Origin: Marsupella aquatica
Lineage: Eukaryota > Marchantiophyta
Assembly (NCBI GenBank): GCA_973895155.1
Contig: OZ316898.1
Span: 13,578,001-13,642,000 of the forward strand
Length of the DNA stretch: 64,000 nt
Direction: 5' to 3'
Every line of letters begins with the position of its first letter. Position 1 is the stretch's first letter. This document shows positions 44,626 through 54,500 of the stretch, piece after piece. Under the pieces are notes generated by a model that saw only the letters and a program-made list of their open reading frames with translations, did not search any database and was not told where the DNA came from. A program made the position numbers and the translations under genes.

Positions 44626-46455
44626 TTACAGGTTCCATACTCTTAAGCATGAGTCATCACCTCCTGTGACTAGAGTGGTATTATTGACAAACGCCACAGC
44701 AGTAACACCTCCGAGATGAGCATTTTTAATTACAGTGCGAGTTGAAGCTGCTTTTGTCACATCATACACATAAACACTGGGGTCCACGGAGCCTGTAGCC
44801 ACATTCAGGCTGTCCGGAGACCAAGCTAAAGTGGTAATACGGGCGGTATGATACAACATATTCTTTACTTTCACCTGCCAATTGCCAGAATCTTCGCTCC
44901 AAACAATAGCCTCCCTATTTTGATCTCCAGATGCGATCATTGAGCCATCTGGTGAGAAACGGACCATAGTAATAGGACCCCGATGCTTCTCCAGCACTGT
45001 CTCCTCAGTAAGAATGTCACCGTCGATGGAATACACGTATAGTTTTCCATTTTGACCGCCTGCTACTACTGCGCGACCATCTGGAGCGACAGCACCAGCC
45101 GTCGCAATATATGCTACAGCTGTCCTTGAGAGTAATTTCGATCCTTGAAGGAGGACAAGTTCAGACTCAAGAGTCACCAAGGCCAACTCTCCCTTTGAAG
45201 CTGAGATGACATCAAGGTCCTTAATCTGTGCTCCTAAGTCAACAGAGGCTTTGTCCAGCAAAGTGTCCCCATGTAGAGATGCAGTCCATAGCGTGTTATC
45301 AAGCCCTGAAACATAAATTTTGGAGCCCGCCATCACTGTTTTCTTGACACTGGTCATGAAGTCTCCAACCGCTACCTTGCCCACATAACCGCTGCCGAGT
45401 GCCCACCTGATGACCACGGAATCATAACTGCTTGAAACAATCTCTGTTTTGTCTCCATCTCTGGCGATTGTAATAGATGTAATACTCTTCAAGTGTCCTG
45501 AGACAATGCTTAATGGTCGACTTGGATCTGCAAGAGATAAGTATGTTATGTCCCCTCCAAGTGAAACAGTGATGAGATACTCTCCGAGCCATAGGCATCC
45601 AACTTGCATGTCCATCACTCCACTACCAAATGAAAATGTTGTGCTTACAGTTCCCGCTCCATCTTCAGCGATTTCCCATACTTTTGCAGTCTTGTCTGCC
45701 GACACAGTGAGTATCCTCTTGCTATCAGGACTCCAGCTAGCTGCATAGATGCTTCCAGTGTGCCCATTCTGTCCAGACAACTCTCCTAACTTTTCCCCTG
45801 TCCGGCCTTCAAATATGACACCCTTCTTGTCCGACCCCAGAGTGATGAATTTGGTCCCATCCGGAGAGTACCGGACACAATTGACAAAGTTTGAATGCTC
45901 CCTGTGAGATGTCTTGAAACGAAATGGTGGCCCTGTGTAAAAGTTAACCAGAAAGTCTTCTCCACCACTAACAACGGCAAATGGTCTGGTTGGTTTAAAT
46001 GCAGCGCTCAACACTCTTTTCGAATGGCCAATAAATTCGCCCACATTGGATCCAGAATCCCACATGAAAGCTCGGAGGAATGTCGTTCCCTTGGCATCAC
46101 CGCAGACAAGAATACGCTGCCCATCAAAGGACCAATCCAAATCATCCACCCTGCCCGAGAGTGCCTTGATCTCGAATTTCAAAGGGTGCTCCGGCCCCCT
46201 CCCCCAAATCCTCACGGTTCCAGACACATCCCCTGACGCCACCCATTCTCCATTAGGAGAGAACCGCGCGACTGTCACATTGTAACTATGCTCTCCATAC
46301 ACATCAACCTCCAGAGGATTGGCCAGGTTCCTCAGAATTACAGATCTGCCATTCGCGTGCGCGATCCACTCCCTCTTCACGTCTCCTGCGATGAGAATTC
46401 CACTCCCTCTCACCGTCAACGGCGCACTTGCGAACGTCTCCCGCAGCTGGGCCAT
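44626..46455 (-). CDS. AIP1: Actin-interacting protein 1 (WD40 double propeller)
   Basis: A single 609-codon frame matching the usual family length (about 600-615 aa). AIP1 works with ADF/cofilin to disassemble actin filaments by capping and severing, and controls cytoplasmic actin turnover. About fourteen WD40 repeats form two seven-bladed propellers. Clear blades end in V-R-I-W-G, A-K-V-W-E-I, V-I-R-W-A, A-I-V-W-S and the final L-R-V-W-N-L. Between blades are typical F-S-P-N-G-E-W-V-A-S-G-D and F-S-P-D-G-S-M-I-A-S-G-D elements. The N terminus (F-A-S-A-P-L-T-V-R-G near residue 8) matches plant AIP1. The start is the first ATG of the frame, with no plausible upstream alternative. No intron is needed. 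Confidence 0.95.
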   Translation of the reverse strand: MAQLRETFASAPLTVRGSGILIAGDVKREWIAHANGRSVILRNLANPLEVDVYGEHSYNVTVARFSPNGEWVASGDVSGTVRIWGRGPEHPLKFEIKALSGRVDDLDWSFDGQRILVCGDAKGTTFLRAFMWDSGSNVGEFIGHSKRVLSAAFKPTRPFAVVSGGEDFLVNFYTGPPFRFKTSHREHSNFVNCVRYSPDGTKFITLGSDKKGVIFEGRTGEKLGELSGQNGHTGSIYAASWSPDSKRILTVSADKTAKVWEIAEDGAGTVSTTFSFGSGVMDMQVGCLWLGEYLITVSLGGDITYLSLADPSRPLSIVSGHLKSITSITIARDGDKTEIVSSSYDSVVIRWALGSGYVGKVAVGDFMTSVKKTVMAGSKIYVSGLDNTLWTASLHGDTLLDKASVDLGAQIKDLDVISASKGELALVTLESELVLLQGSKLLSRTAVAYIATAGAVAPDGRAVVAGGQNGKLYVYSIDGDILTEETVLEKHRGPITMVRFSPDGSMIASGDQNREAIVWSEDSGNWQVKVKNMLYHTARITTLAWSPDSLNVATGSVDPSVYVYDVTKAASTRTVIKNAHLGGVTAVAFVNNTTLVTGGDDSCLRVWNL

Positions 46456-47065
46456 CCCCTCTCGTTACCGGGGAGGGGGGCGCGGTGCTCAAGAATCACC
46501 AATTCCACCACAGATCTCAAGAAAACCTCCTCCAACTCGAACCAAACCTGCCAAAATCCTGCCCTAGGTCGATTCCCCAGAAAACACAGCACACAAATCG
46601 CTACCGACGATTACAACTTCTCGTCCAGCGCAATGGAGATCGTTCCTCGACGCCCACACCTGAAATCCTCGCTTGCAGCAGCCCTCGGTGCTCCACAATG
46701 AATCGGTGCTCCACAATGAAAGCACACTGAATCAATCAACTCAAATGCCAGCCTCTCGTAAGACCCAGCTTCGATTCGAGGCCAGGAGCACTACCCACCC
46801 ACACAGATGAGCCGCACGGCACGACCTCTTCCAGGCCGACGACTGAGCTGGACTGAGTCTGTCGCTCCCTTTCAGACACGCGCTGTGGCGTAACTAATAA
46901 ACAGAACATGCTATGACAGAAAACTTAGGCATTAGAGTTTTCCGCGTAAACTCTAGGGGTGAATACTGCACACTAAAAAGCACGTTTTAGGCCAAAAGGT
47001 CAGGTAAAGTATGACAAAAGTCTCAAACCTCACCGTGAGATGGAGCTGCACCCAGCAAGCAACTG

Positions 47066-47223
47066 AGTCGCGTGTAACAGCCCTCGTGCGCGTTGAGACA
47101 AGAGGCTGGGAGTGTGTAATGTAAACGAGTAAGGACAGGCATATAGTCGCGTGTAACAGCCCTCGTGCGCGTTGAGACAAGAGGCTGGGAGTGTGTAATG
47201 TAAACGAGTAAGGACAGGCATAT
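47066..47223. repeat. Exact tandem duplication of 79 bp
   Basis: Copies 47066-47144 and 47145-47223 start AGTCGCGTGTAACAGCCCTC and appear identical. Very recent, or an assembly artefact. Confidence 0.85.
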
Positions 47224-47669
47224 GGTCCACTTTACAAGGTACTAGCCCCAACTACCTGTTCTTGAACATGAATAGAGGGGGGACAATAAGAATATCACCA
47301 AAATATATAAGTTACTCATCATTTTAATAATCATTCATAACAAAACATATTCTTTTCTATATGCACATGTCTCTTTCTATACACATATGTTATGGTGAGG
47401 CATAGAACCCATTTTTTAATACAGATATAAATCATGACAAAAAACATGCATGATTATTATTTGACATATATCATAGTCATAAGTTTTTTCATTGACATGA
47501 TGAGTCGTGGAGTTACAGTTTGGATGTTTCAAACTAGAAGCCTAGGTCACAACTCTAGCTTATAGTTGGCGTTTTATAAATAAGATAGGGTGACAACATG
47601 TTAAACCAAGTATGCAAAGAGAAATACAAGAGACCATACACTAGTAAAGGATACAATATGCATTTGATT

Positions 47670-48178
47670 ATATTTTTAGGTCATGTGCTCACTTATGATT
47701 GGACCTGACATTTATTATGTGTTGCTATGCTGCTCAGTTTTGCATTGAGCATACGCAGGGAGGAGACCATGTAGTCGTAAAGAATACCATTTGCATTTGA
47801 TCATACAAGCTGAAAGCCACCCATACTTTGAATATTAATATTAGGAATGATGATTCATCTTTCTTTTCAACTACAAATTTTGGTGGGACCCTAAATCACT
47901 GTCTATAGGTTTCACTCTAGAAGCCAAGGCCCCAACTCTAATTTCTATTTGCAATTTATTTTAAAATTTTCAGGTCATGTGTTCACTTATGATTGGAACT
48001 GACATTAGTTATGTGTGTTGCTATGCTGCTCAGTTTTGCATTGAGCCTATGCGGGGAGGAGATAGTAACAGGTACCATATGCATTTGATTATACTTTCAG
48101 GTCCCATGTTCACCTATGATTGTACTGACATATGTTGTGTTTGCCATGCTGCTCAGTTTTGCATTGAGACCATGTAAC
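47670..48178. repeat. Three copies of a diverged repeat of about 105 bp
   Basis: Units near 47672, 47970 and 48075 share AGGTC(A/C)(T/C)(G/A)TGTTCAC(T/C)TATGATTG and TGCTGCTCAGTTTTGCATTG. The second and third are adjacent; the first is 300 bases upstream. Confidence 0.7.
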
Positions 48179-49300
48179 TTAGAATGAGAAGTTAAAACCT
48201 ACACTTGAAAATGAATAACAGGACAAGGACCATAAAAAATGAACCCATGACCTTAAAGTACTGTGTACAAGACATTGTGAGAGATAAGTCCCTGATAACT
48301 TAAGCTCAATTTTAGAGGGGTTATTATTGAACATTATAATATCATATCTGGCCAAAGAGTTCTTTCTTCCATTTAAAAATGAGACCAAGCGGCAGTCAAT
48401 CCTGGCCCCTCATCATAATCTGACATTTTTAGCATCAGCAAATCTTCAGTCAGATTCTCACATCTCAAATGTCTGCAATGTTTGTATAAGCTGCAATTAT
48501 ATCCCAAAATGTCCCAATAAACCTGTGATACTTTTCTTTGTATTTGTAATGTCCCAATAAGCTGTCAAATAAGCCTGTCCAAATGAAAGTCTTGACTTAA
48601 CTTTGTTTTGGAAAATATTGAAAACTAAAATTCAGAATTTTTAAAAACTCAGAATGTGTACAAACTTGAAATATTTATTCATTCATTAAATATTGAAAAT
48701 TAAAACTAAAAAAATATTCTCCTATTGCACGGCCATGCTTAGACTCTGTGATGCGCTGGCCACCATCACCCATCTAGTGTCTCTGTGCTCTAACCCTGTC
48801 CTCTTGTGTCTCTGTACTCTAACTACTGTCCTCCACTATGACAACATTCTTACAACAACACTACAATAACAACAATGACCAAAATGATGACATTTCTGCT
48901 ACAACAACAACCCAGCCAAAATGGCAAGACTTCCATACACACAGACAATGATAAACAGTCCAGTGGTTTTATACTATGGTAGTATCACAAAATCTGATAT
49001 TTTCTGTGCCAAGGAAAGACTGGGATTGAGATCCATTGAAAACAATAAAATTGGTGGCTTGAGATCCATGAAACTACATTAATAAAGCAACTAATTGAGC
49101 AAGATGAACAGGCGGGGAAGTAGGGTCAGCTTACAACCAATTAGGAGTGATTTGATAGGGTCACCCATTGTTAGTTCTCTAAGACTTCATTTCTCTACTA
49201 ACAGAAAACTTTGACATTTTGACCATATCTGTAAGGGACAGGCATGAGGTGTGTGGGTGTAAGAACCCCTTCCTATTCATGCTGGGTTTAGGATTTATGG

Positions 49301-49440
49301 GACTGGTATTTGGGTTAGTTGGAGTTTGGGTACAATCACCACTTCCTATGTATGGCACTGGTATTTGGGTTAGTTGGAGTTTGGGTACAAGGAACCCTTC
49401 CTATGCACGCTCAGTGGTATTTGGGTTAGTATGTAGACAA
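49301..49440. repeat. Tandem repeat of about 55 bp, 2.5 copies
   Basis: ACTGGTATTTGGGTTAGTTG recurs at 49302 and 49357, and GTGGTATTTGGGTTAG at about 49414, with GTTTGGGTACAA between. Confidence 0.8.
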
Positions 49441-49597
49441 AGCAGACTCCTTTAGGTTTAGGCCCTGAACTTCTAGAATCGAAGGATGCGTCTCAGGTGT
49501 GCTGAAAACACATTAGTATCATCGAAGACGGGGAAGGTAAAGCAAATGCTACCAAAACACAAAACATGTAAAGTAGTGTTTCTAGGTTCCAGCATTC

Positions 49598-49636
49598 TTA
49601 GGGTTTAGCAGATTAGGGTTTAGCAGATTAGGGTTC
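49598..49636 (+). promoter_or_regulatory. Telobox-type repeats upstream of the RNA-binding protein gene
   Basis: TTAGGGTTTAGCAGA is repeated at 15-base spacing (49598, 49613, then TTAGGGTTC at 49628), and AAAACCCTCA lies at about 49650. The core AGGGTTT/AAACCCT is the plant telobox, known to mark promoters of ribosome-biogenesis and translation genes. It sits about 255-295 bases upstream of the start codon at 49891. Confidence 0.5.
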
Positions 49637-49890
49637 AACAAGTCAGTTCTAAAACCCTCACTCCCCTGCAATTGAGGCAGAGTCACAATTCTGTCGAGTC
49701 GCTTTGACGAAGCACAAATGCTTCAGCCACGAGCAAAACGATGGAGTCGACGATCAGTGTGAAGACATGCACTCCGTGAAGAGTACAGCAGTCACTTCTT
49801 TTCTCTTCTAGAGAGGGAAATCAGACGTCACGCTGTCTGGTGTTTCTTCTTGAGGGTTTTGGAATATCGTGGGTTAGGGATTTCGAAGCA

Positions 49891-52700
49891 ATGGTGCTTT
49901 CGAAATCCAAACTGAAGCGGAAGCGGAAGGAGGAAACTGTTGGACTGGAGTCGTCCGGCGGTGTCCTTCCTGAGCCGCTCTCGTCGTCTCCAGCCGCTCC
50001 TGACGTTGCCAGAGAGGGAAAGAAGAAGAAAAGCAAGAAGCAGAAGACGAACGATGTCGCTGACGGAAATGTCCGTGTCGATGAATCTGCGAAGGAAGCA
50101 CTGGTCCCGAAAGAGGAGATCGAGGGGAAGGACGATAAGAAAGCACTGAAAAGGGAGAAGAAGGAGGAGAAGAAACGAAGAAAAGCAGCTGAGAGGGAGG
50201 CCGCCTCGCTAAATCTTCCGTCCGCCGCGAAAGAGAATGGTGTCAATGCGGTCGAAAATAGAGCTGATGAGGCAGCCAGCAATGGTGAGGAGAAGGCCGA
50301 GCAGCCAGTGGGCGAGAACGGTACACACGGTGCAGGTTCTGAAAGGCCTTTGTCCGTGCGAGAGAAGAAAGGAAAGAAAAATAAGGGTGCGAAAGACCGC
50401 TGGGGGGTGAAGGTTGCACAGGAGGACCGCATGAACGAGGAACCCGTTCACACTGAGACAGTGAGGGAAGCTCCATCGACGAGGTATGTCCCTAACATCC
50501 CTTCCAGCTGCCACCCCTAAAGCTCCTTATCCTTTAGAACCGCGAATTGAACTTGATGACTTAGTTGCTTTTGCACTGGAATCGTTCTCGAAATTCTTTG
50601 ATGACCGAAGGGTGGCGATTTGTGGGGTGCAACAGTACTTTGGTCTCGGGACAGGAGATGTATGACCTCAGGAAGGTGGTTGTCGGAGGGATGCCTTACT
50701 ACTCCTCGGAGGATGATATTCACGAGTACTTCTCAGAATGTGGGGAGATATCCGAACTAGATTGTATGACGTTTCCGGACACGGGAAAGTTTCGTGGTAT
50801 CGCGTTCATCACATTTAAGGTGAACTCTCGGACAACTTTTTCTTCTCCTTCAGCATCACTAGTGGCATTCCAGGGTTTAGGGTTTATGGGGTTTGGGAGG
50901 TTTTTTTTTGGCCCCCTCTCTTTGTTCCGGAACGTCCTTGCACGAACGAGGGCTGAGTACGTGTTTTGGCGAGGGATTTTAGGATTCTCGACTTTGTTAG
51001 AGATGTTGGCATTTACGTAATTTTCTCACTGTAGCTTGGAAGTCCTGTTTTGCAACTTACTCCTGTACTCCCTAGGCAGGAAATTCGTACAATTTTCCTT
51101 GAAATTGAAATAGTGTGGTTACTCTTGGGAGGTGCCACTCTTCACACCACGTAACATGAAAACATGTGGTTTGTTGCCCAATTTCGACGATCTCTTCTCC
51201 TCCTCATCTGCATGAACATACTTGCGGTGTTTTGTGGAGTCTACGTGAGAGGTATTGGTGCCATGATGTGAATCATTTGATAGGAAGACCTGAAGCATCC
51301 GAGCTCGTGCTGTCAATACAACATTTTACTGATGCACCTGATAAGGTCAGAGAGCGTGAGCGTTTAGGGCGTGAGCGTGCCCATATGAAGAGGTTTTGTG
51401 CGATGATGTATCATTTTGATAGGAAGACCTGAAGCTTTGCTGACATGGCAAGGCCTATGCTGTCAACGTATAATGGTTCTGATGCACAAAACATTCGGAT
51501 ATTTGCTTTTTGAAAAAACGAGTAGGTAGAGCTGCAGCACTCTTAATTGGTGCTAAAGCAGTAAGTTCAGCCTGCCGTTTCATGATTTTTCTGTGCTTAT
51601 TGAACGTCGGTGAGCTAGTCTGGAAAATTGTGGTGTTAGGTCAGTAGATCCTGAAGTACTATGTTGGGAGTGGTCTATTATACCATAACGAGAGACCCTA
51701 ACCCAGGGATCACTACTCATTTGGCTACATTGGGCCGACTGTTCTGTAACATTGACCATTTTGTTCTATTCATTCGAAGAGGAATCAGCTCAGAGTGAAG
51801 ACCATATTGGGAATCTATGGGAAGGGAGAGGACTCGCATAGTTTGTAACGATATATTTGTTAACTTCCTGTCAAATCCTTTTGGAGGGAGTCATCTGCAT
51901 CTCTGATAGTTAGAAGTGCTCGTTTCACACTCTGAATTTGTGGGAATTGCAGACTGAGGAAGGTGCAGCCAAGGCCCTGGAGTACGATGGTGAAGACATG
52001 TATGTACTTTTGAGTTACCGTAATTGTCAATAACTATACTTGGAGTGGAAATGTACGTAAAGAATCGCCTTACGGTTGTGTCCTTTTGTTCCTAGTGTGC
52101 ATCTTGTTTAACCTCTGAAGGCGTGGTGTAATATTTTACAGGGGGGGCCGTTTCTTGAAGATTGAGAAGTGCAAAATAAAGCCTGGAGCTGCTGCGAAGG
52201 ATCCAGACCGGGGAGAGGTACAAAAGACTCTCGGGTCTACCTCCGCATACATAGGAAATCTGTCATGGGATGTCACGGAGGACCTCATCAAGAATTTCTT
52301 CAAGAAGACTTACAGCAATAGCAAGATCGATTCTATTCGGCTTGCGTTTGACAAAGACTCGGGAGATTTTAAGGGTTATGGACACGTGGATTTTGGAGAT
52401 GACGAGTCTCTAGAGGCCGCCGTCAAGTTGAACCAAACTCCATTACTGGGGAGGCCGATGAAGGTTGCATATTCTGTGCCGCCCAAACGAAGTCCAGTGG
52501 ATGGGGACAATGGAAAATTGGACTCCAGATCAGCAGGAACCTGCTATAATTGTGGCGAGGAAGGGCATAAGGCTTTCCTCTGTCCTAAGAAGGGTATCAA
52601 CGCAAATGACAACTTTGACACCAAAAAGGTAGCAGCCTGTTATAGCTGTGGGGAAGAAGGGCATAAGTCCTTCCTTTGTACGAAAAAGAAGTCTAAATAA
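49891..52700 (+). CDS. PHIP1-like RNA-binding protein (two RRMs, two CCHC knuckles)
   Basis: Four exons, 49891-50483, 50636-50819, 51953-51999 and 52142-52700, give about 460 aa with consistent phases. The Lys/Glu-rich first exon (K-L-K-R-K-R-K-E, K-K-K-K-S-K-K-Q-K) is nucleolar-type low complexity. RRM1 (about 208-287) has K-V-V-V-G-G-M-P-Y and K-F-R-G-I-A-F-I-T-F. RRM2 (about 309-390) has A-Y-I-G-N-L-S-W-D and F-K-G-Y-G-H-V-D-F. Two CCHC knuckles follow at 409-422 and 441-454 (C-Y-N-C, C-Y-S-C with G-E-E-G-H-K). The order matches Arabidopsis PHIP1, which binds phragmoplastin and mRNA at the cell plate. A nucleolin-like role is an alternative. The ATG at 49891 begins M-V-L-S-K-S-K. Exon 2 uses the acceptor GTGCAACAG, because the nearer AG breaks frame. 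Confidence 0.85.
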
Positions 52701-52828
52701 AGATCTTGTGTTCGTCTATTTGTGACTCGGCTCATCGTTCTCACTTTCGAACTTCTTTGTACGAAAAGGAAGTTACACAAGAACCCTGCGTTCGTCTATT
52801 TGTGACTCGGCTCATAGTTCTCTCACTT
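52672..52828. repeat. Tandem duplication spanning the stop codon and 3' UTR
   Basis: Copies 52672-52745 and 52751-52828 share TTTGTACGAAAA(A/G)GAAGT and GTTCGTCTATTTGTGACTCG. The first copy contains the last codons and the TAA of the RNA-binding protein. The second lies wholly in the 3' UTR, so the coding end has been duplicated downstream. Confidence 0.8.
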
Positions 52829-53499
52829 TTGACACCCTATGTTGCAATCGGCTTTACACGCAAACTTCGGAATTTAACGACGGACTGTGACAGAGAACGA
52901 ACCATAAGTTTGGGACGTGTACGAATTCAGTGTCAAAGGCACCACATGGAATCACCTCTAAAATATTGGAAGTTTTGACGTGCACGTTCATTTATACTGT
53001 TTGGTTCCCTCGGGGGAAATCATGTGTTTCAATATGCCTGTATTGGTGTTGAAGCCCCACACAAACTCTATAATTGTAAAACAGAAGAACTTCGATGAAG
53101 ATTCAGTCGATTGTACCTTTGAAACCTAAAGAGGTTTCCAGAACTTTGTAGCTACCATAGGTATCAAGGGCTTCCGATCTTATATAAGATCGTCTATCAA
53201 TTTGGTCCAATCAATATAATTATGATGAGACAATTGGCAGGTACAATTCTTATTATGGTACAGATTTCAGTGCCGATCGAATTATCAGGAACCAAGGTCG
53301 GATCCAATCAACAGTCAATTTAGTAGGGGCGGGCAGCGAACGGTGAAAAGCAGCTCGGACCAGTACTGTAGCTGGGCAGGGAGAGATAAAATTAGCGTGC
53401 TGTGTGTGGAAGATAATGAGGCTGCAGTCAATAGATATCGCCATTCCTACTCAATGTTGGAGTCATTGACCAACACAAAGCTAAATCAAACTTTGAGCA

Positions 53500-54500
53500 T
53501 GAAGTTGTCTTCTGTAAACTGACCAGATGTCCTCAATATAGTGATTAGACAGTAGATTACGAAAGTTCTTGAGTAAGGGTATAGAATGTACATCCTGATA
53601 AACCTGCGGCATGAAGGAGCCTGAACCTAAACCTTCACTACTTCCTTATCATTTAATATCTGGAAGTAATGAGCAGCCAAAAGATAAAACAGATGCAGCT
53701 TTCAGCATGAAGAATCCTTTGTAAAATGATCAGATATTCATCATACAGAGATAAAAAGCATTAGAGACATGTTTCTCAAGAACTATGATACATAGAAAGC
53801 GCCTCTTGATCACAAAACTGGGGCTTGCGGAGTCTGAAGTGAGTCACGTTTAAAAATTTCAATGACAAGTCAATATCTAGGATCAATGACGAGCACATGG
53901 TGATCAGATCGAGGTTTGCGCACGAAGAAATCCTTCGTACAATGGTGAGTACATTAGAGAATTTATGTCAGGAACTATGATGCATAGAAAGTGCATCCGG
54001 ATCACAGAACTGGGGCTTGAGGAGTCTGAAATGTGTAATCTTTAGATATTTTTATGACAAATCAATATCTGGAATCAATGACGAACGCCAAGCTAACAAG
54101 TTCAAGCTTTGAGAAAGAAGAATTCCTTTGGAAAAAAAGACCAGATATCCTTTATACAATGATGAGTACAACAGAGACATTTATGTCAAGAACTATGATG
54201 CATAGAAAGCGCATCCTGATCACCAACTGGGGCTTGAGGAGCCTTAAGTGTGTGATCTTCAGACATTTTAATGACAACTCAATATCTGGAATCAATAACG
54301 AACGCAAAGCTAACCAGTCCAAACTTTGAGGGAGAACAATTCCTTTGGAAAATAAGCAGATCTTCTTTACACAATGATGAGAACAATAATATTGGCAGAT
54401 CTCCTTTACACAAAGATGAGAACAATAATACTGGCATTCTTTTCAAGAAGTTGTTGGATAGAAAGCGCGTCCTGATCACAGAACTGGGGCTTGCAGCGTC
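53500..54500. repeat. Satellite-like tandem repeat of about 200-255 bp, 4-5 copies
   Basis: The landmark (G/T)GATAGAAAGCGC / CATAGAAAGCGCAT followed by CTGATCACAGAACTGGGGCT recurs near 53788, 53983, 54203 and 54458. ATGACAA(C/A)TCAATATCTGGA and TCAATGACGAACG-type segments recur between. Copies are 80-90 percent alike. The last unit ends exactly beside the stop codon of the minus-strand gene at 54501, so the array forms its 3' UTR or flank. Confidence 0.75.

Larger units (their letters stand above)
46456..49597. other. Spacer between AIP1 and the PHIP1-like gene
   Basis: AIP1 5' region at the left, then 2.5 kb of AT-rich repeat-bearing DNA. Three repeat groups are listed separately. No coding sequence recognised. 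Confidence 0.5.

Noticed and set aside
49821-50432. 203-aa minus-strand ORF rich in Ser/Phe
   Set aside because: Antisense shadow of the Lys/Glu-rich first exon of the RNA-binding protein.
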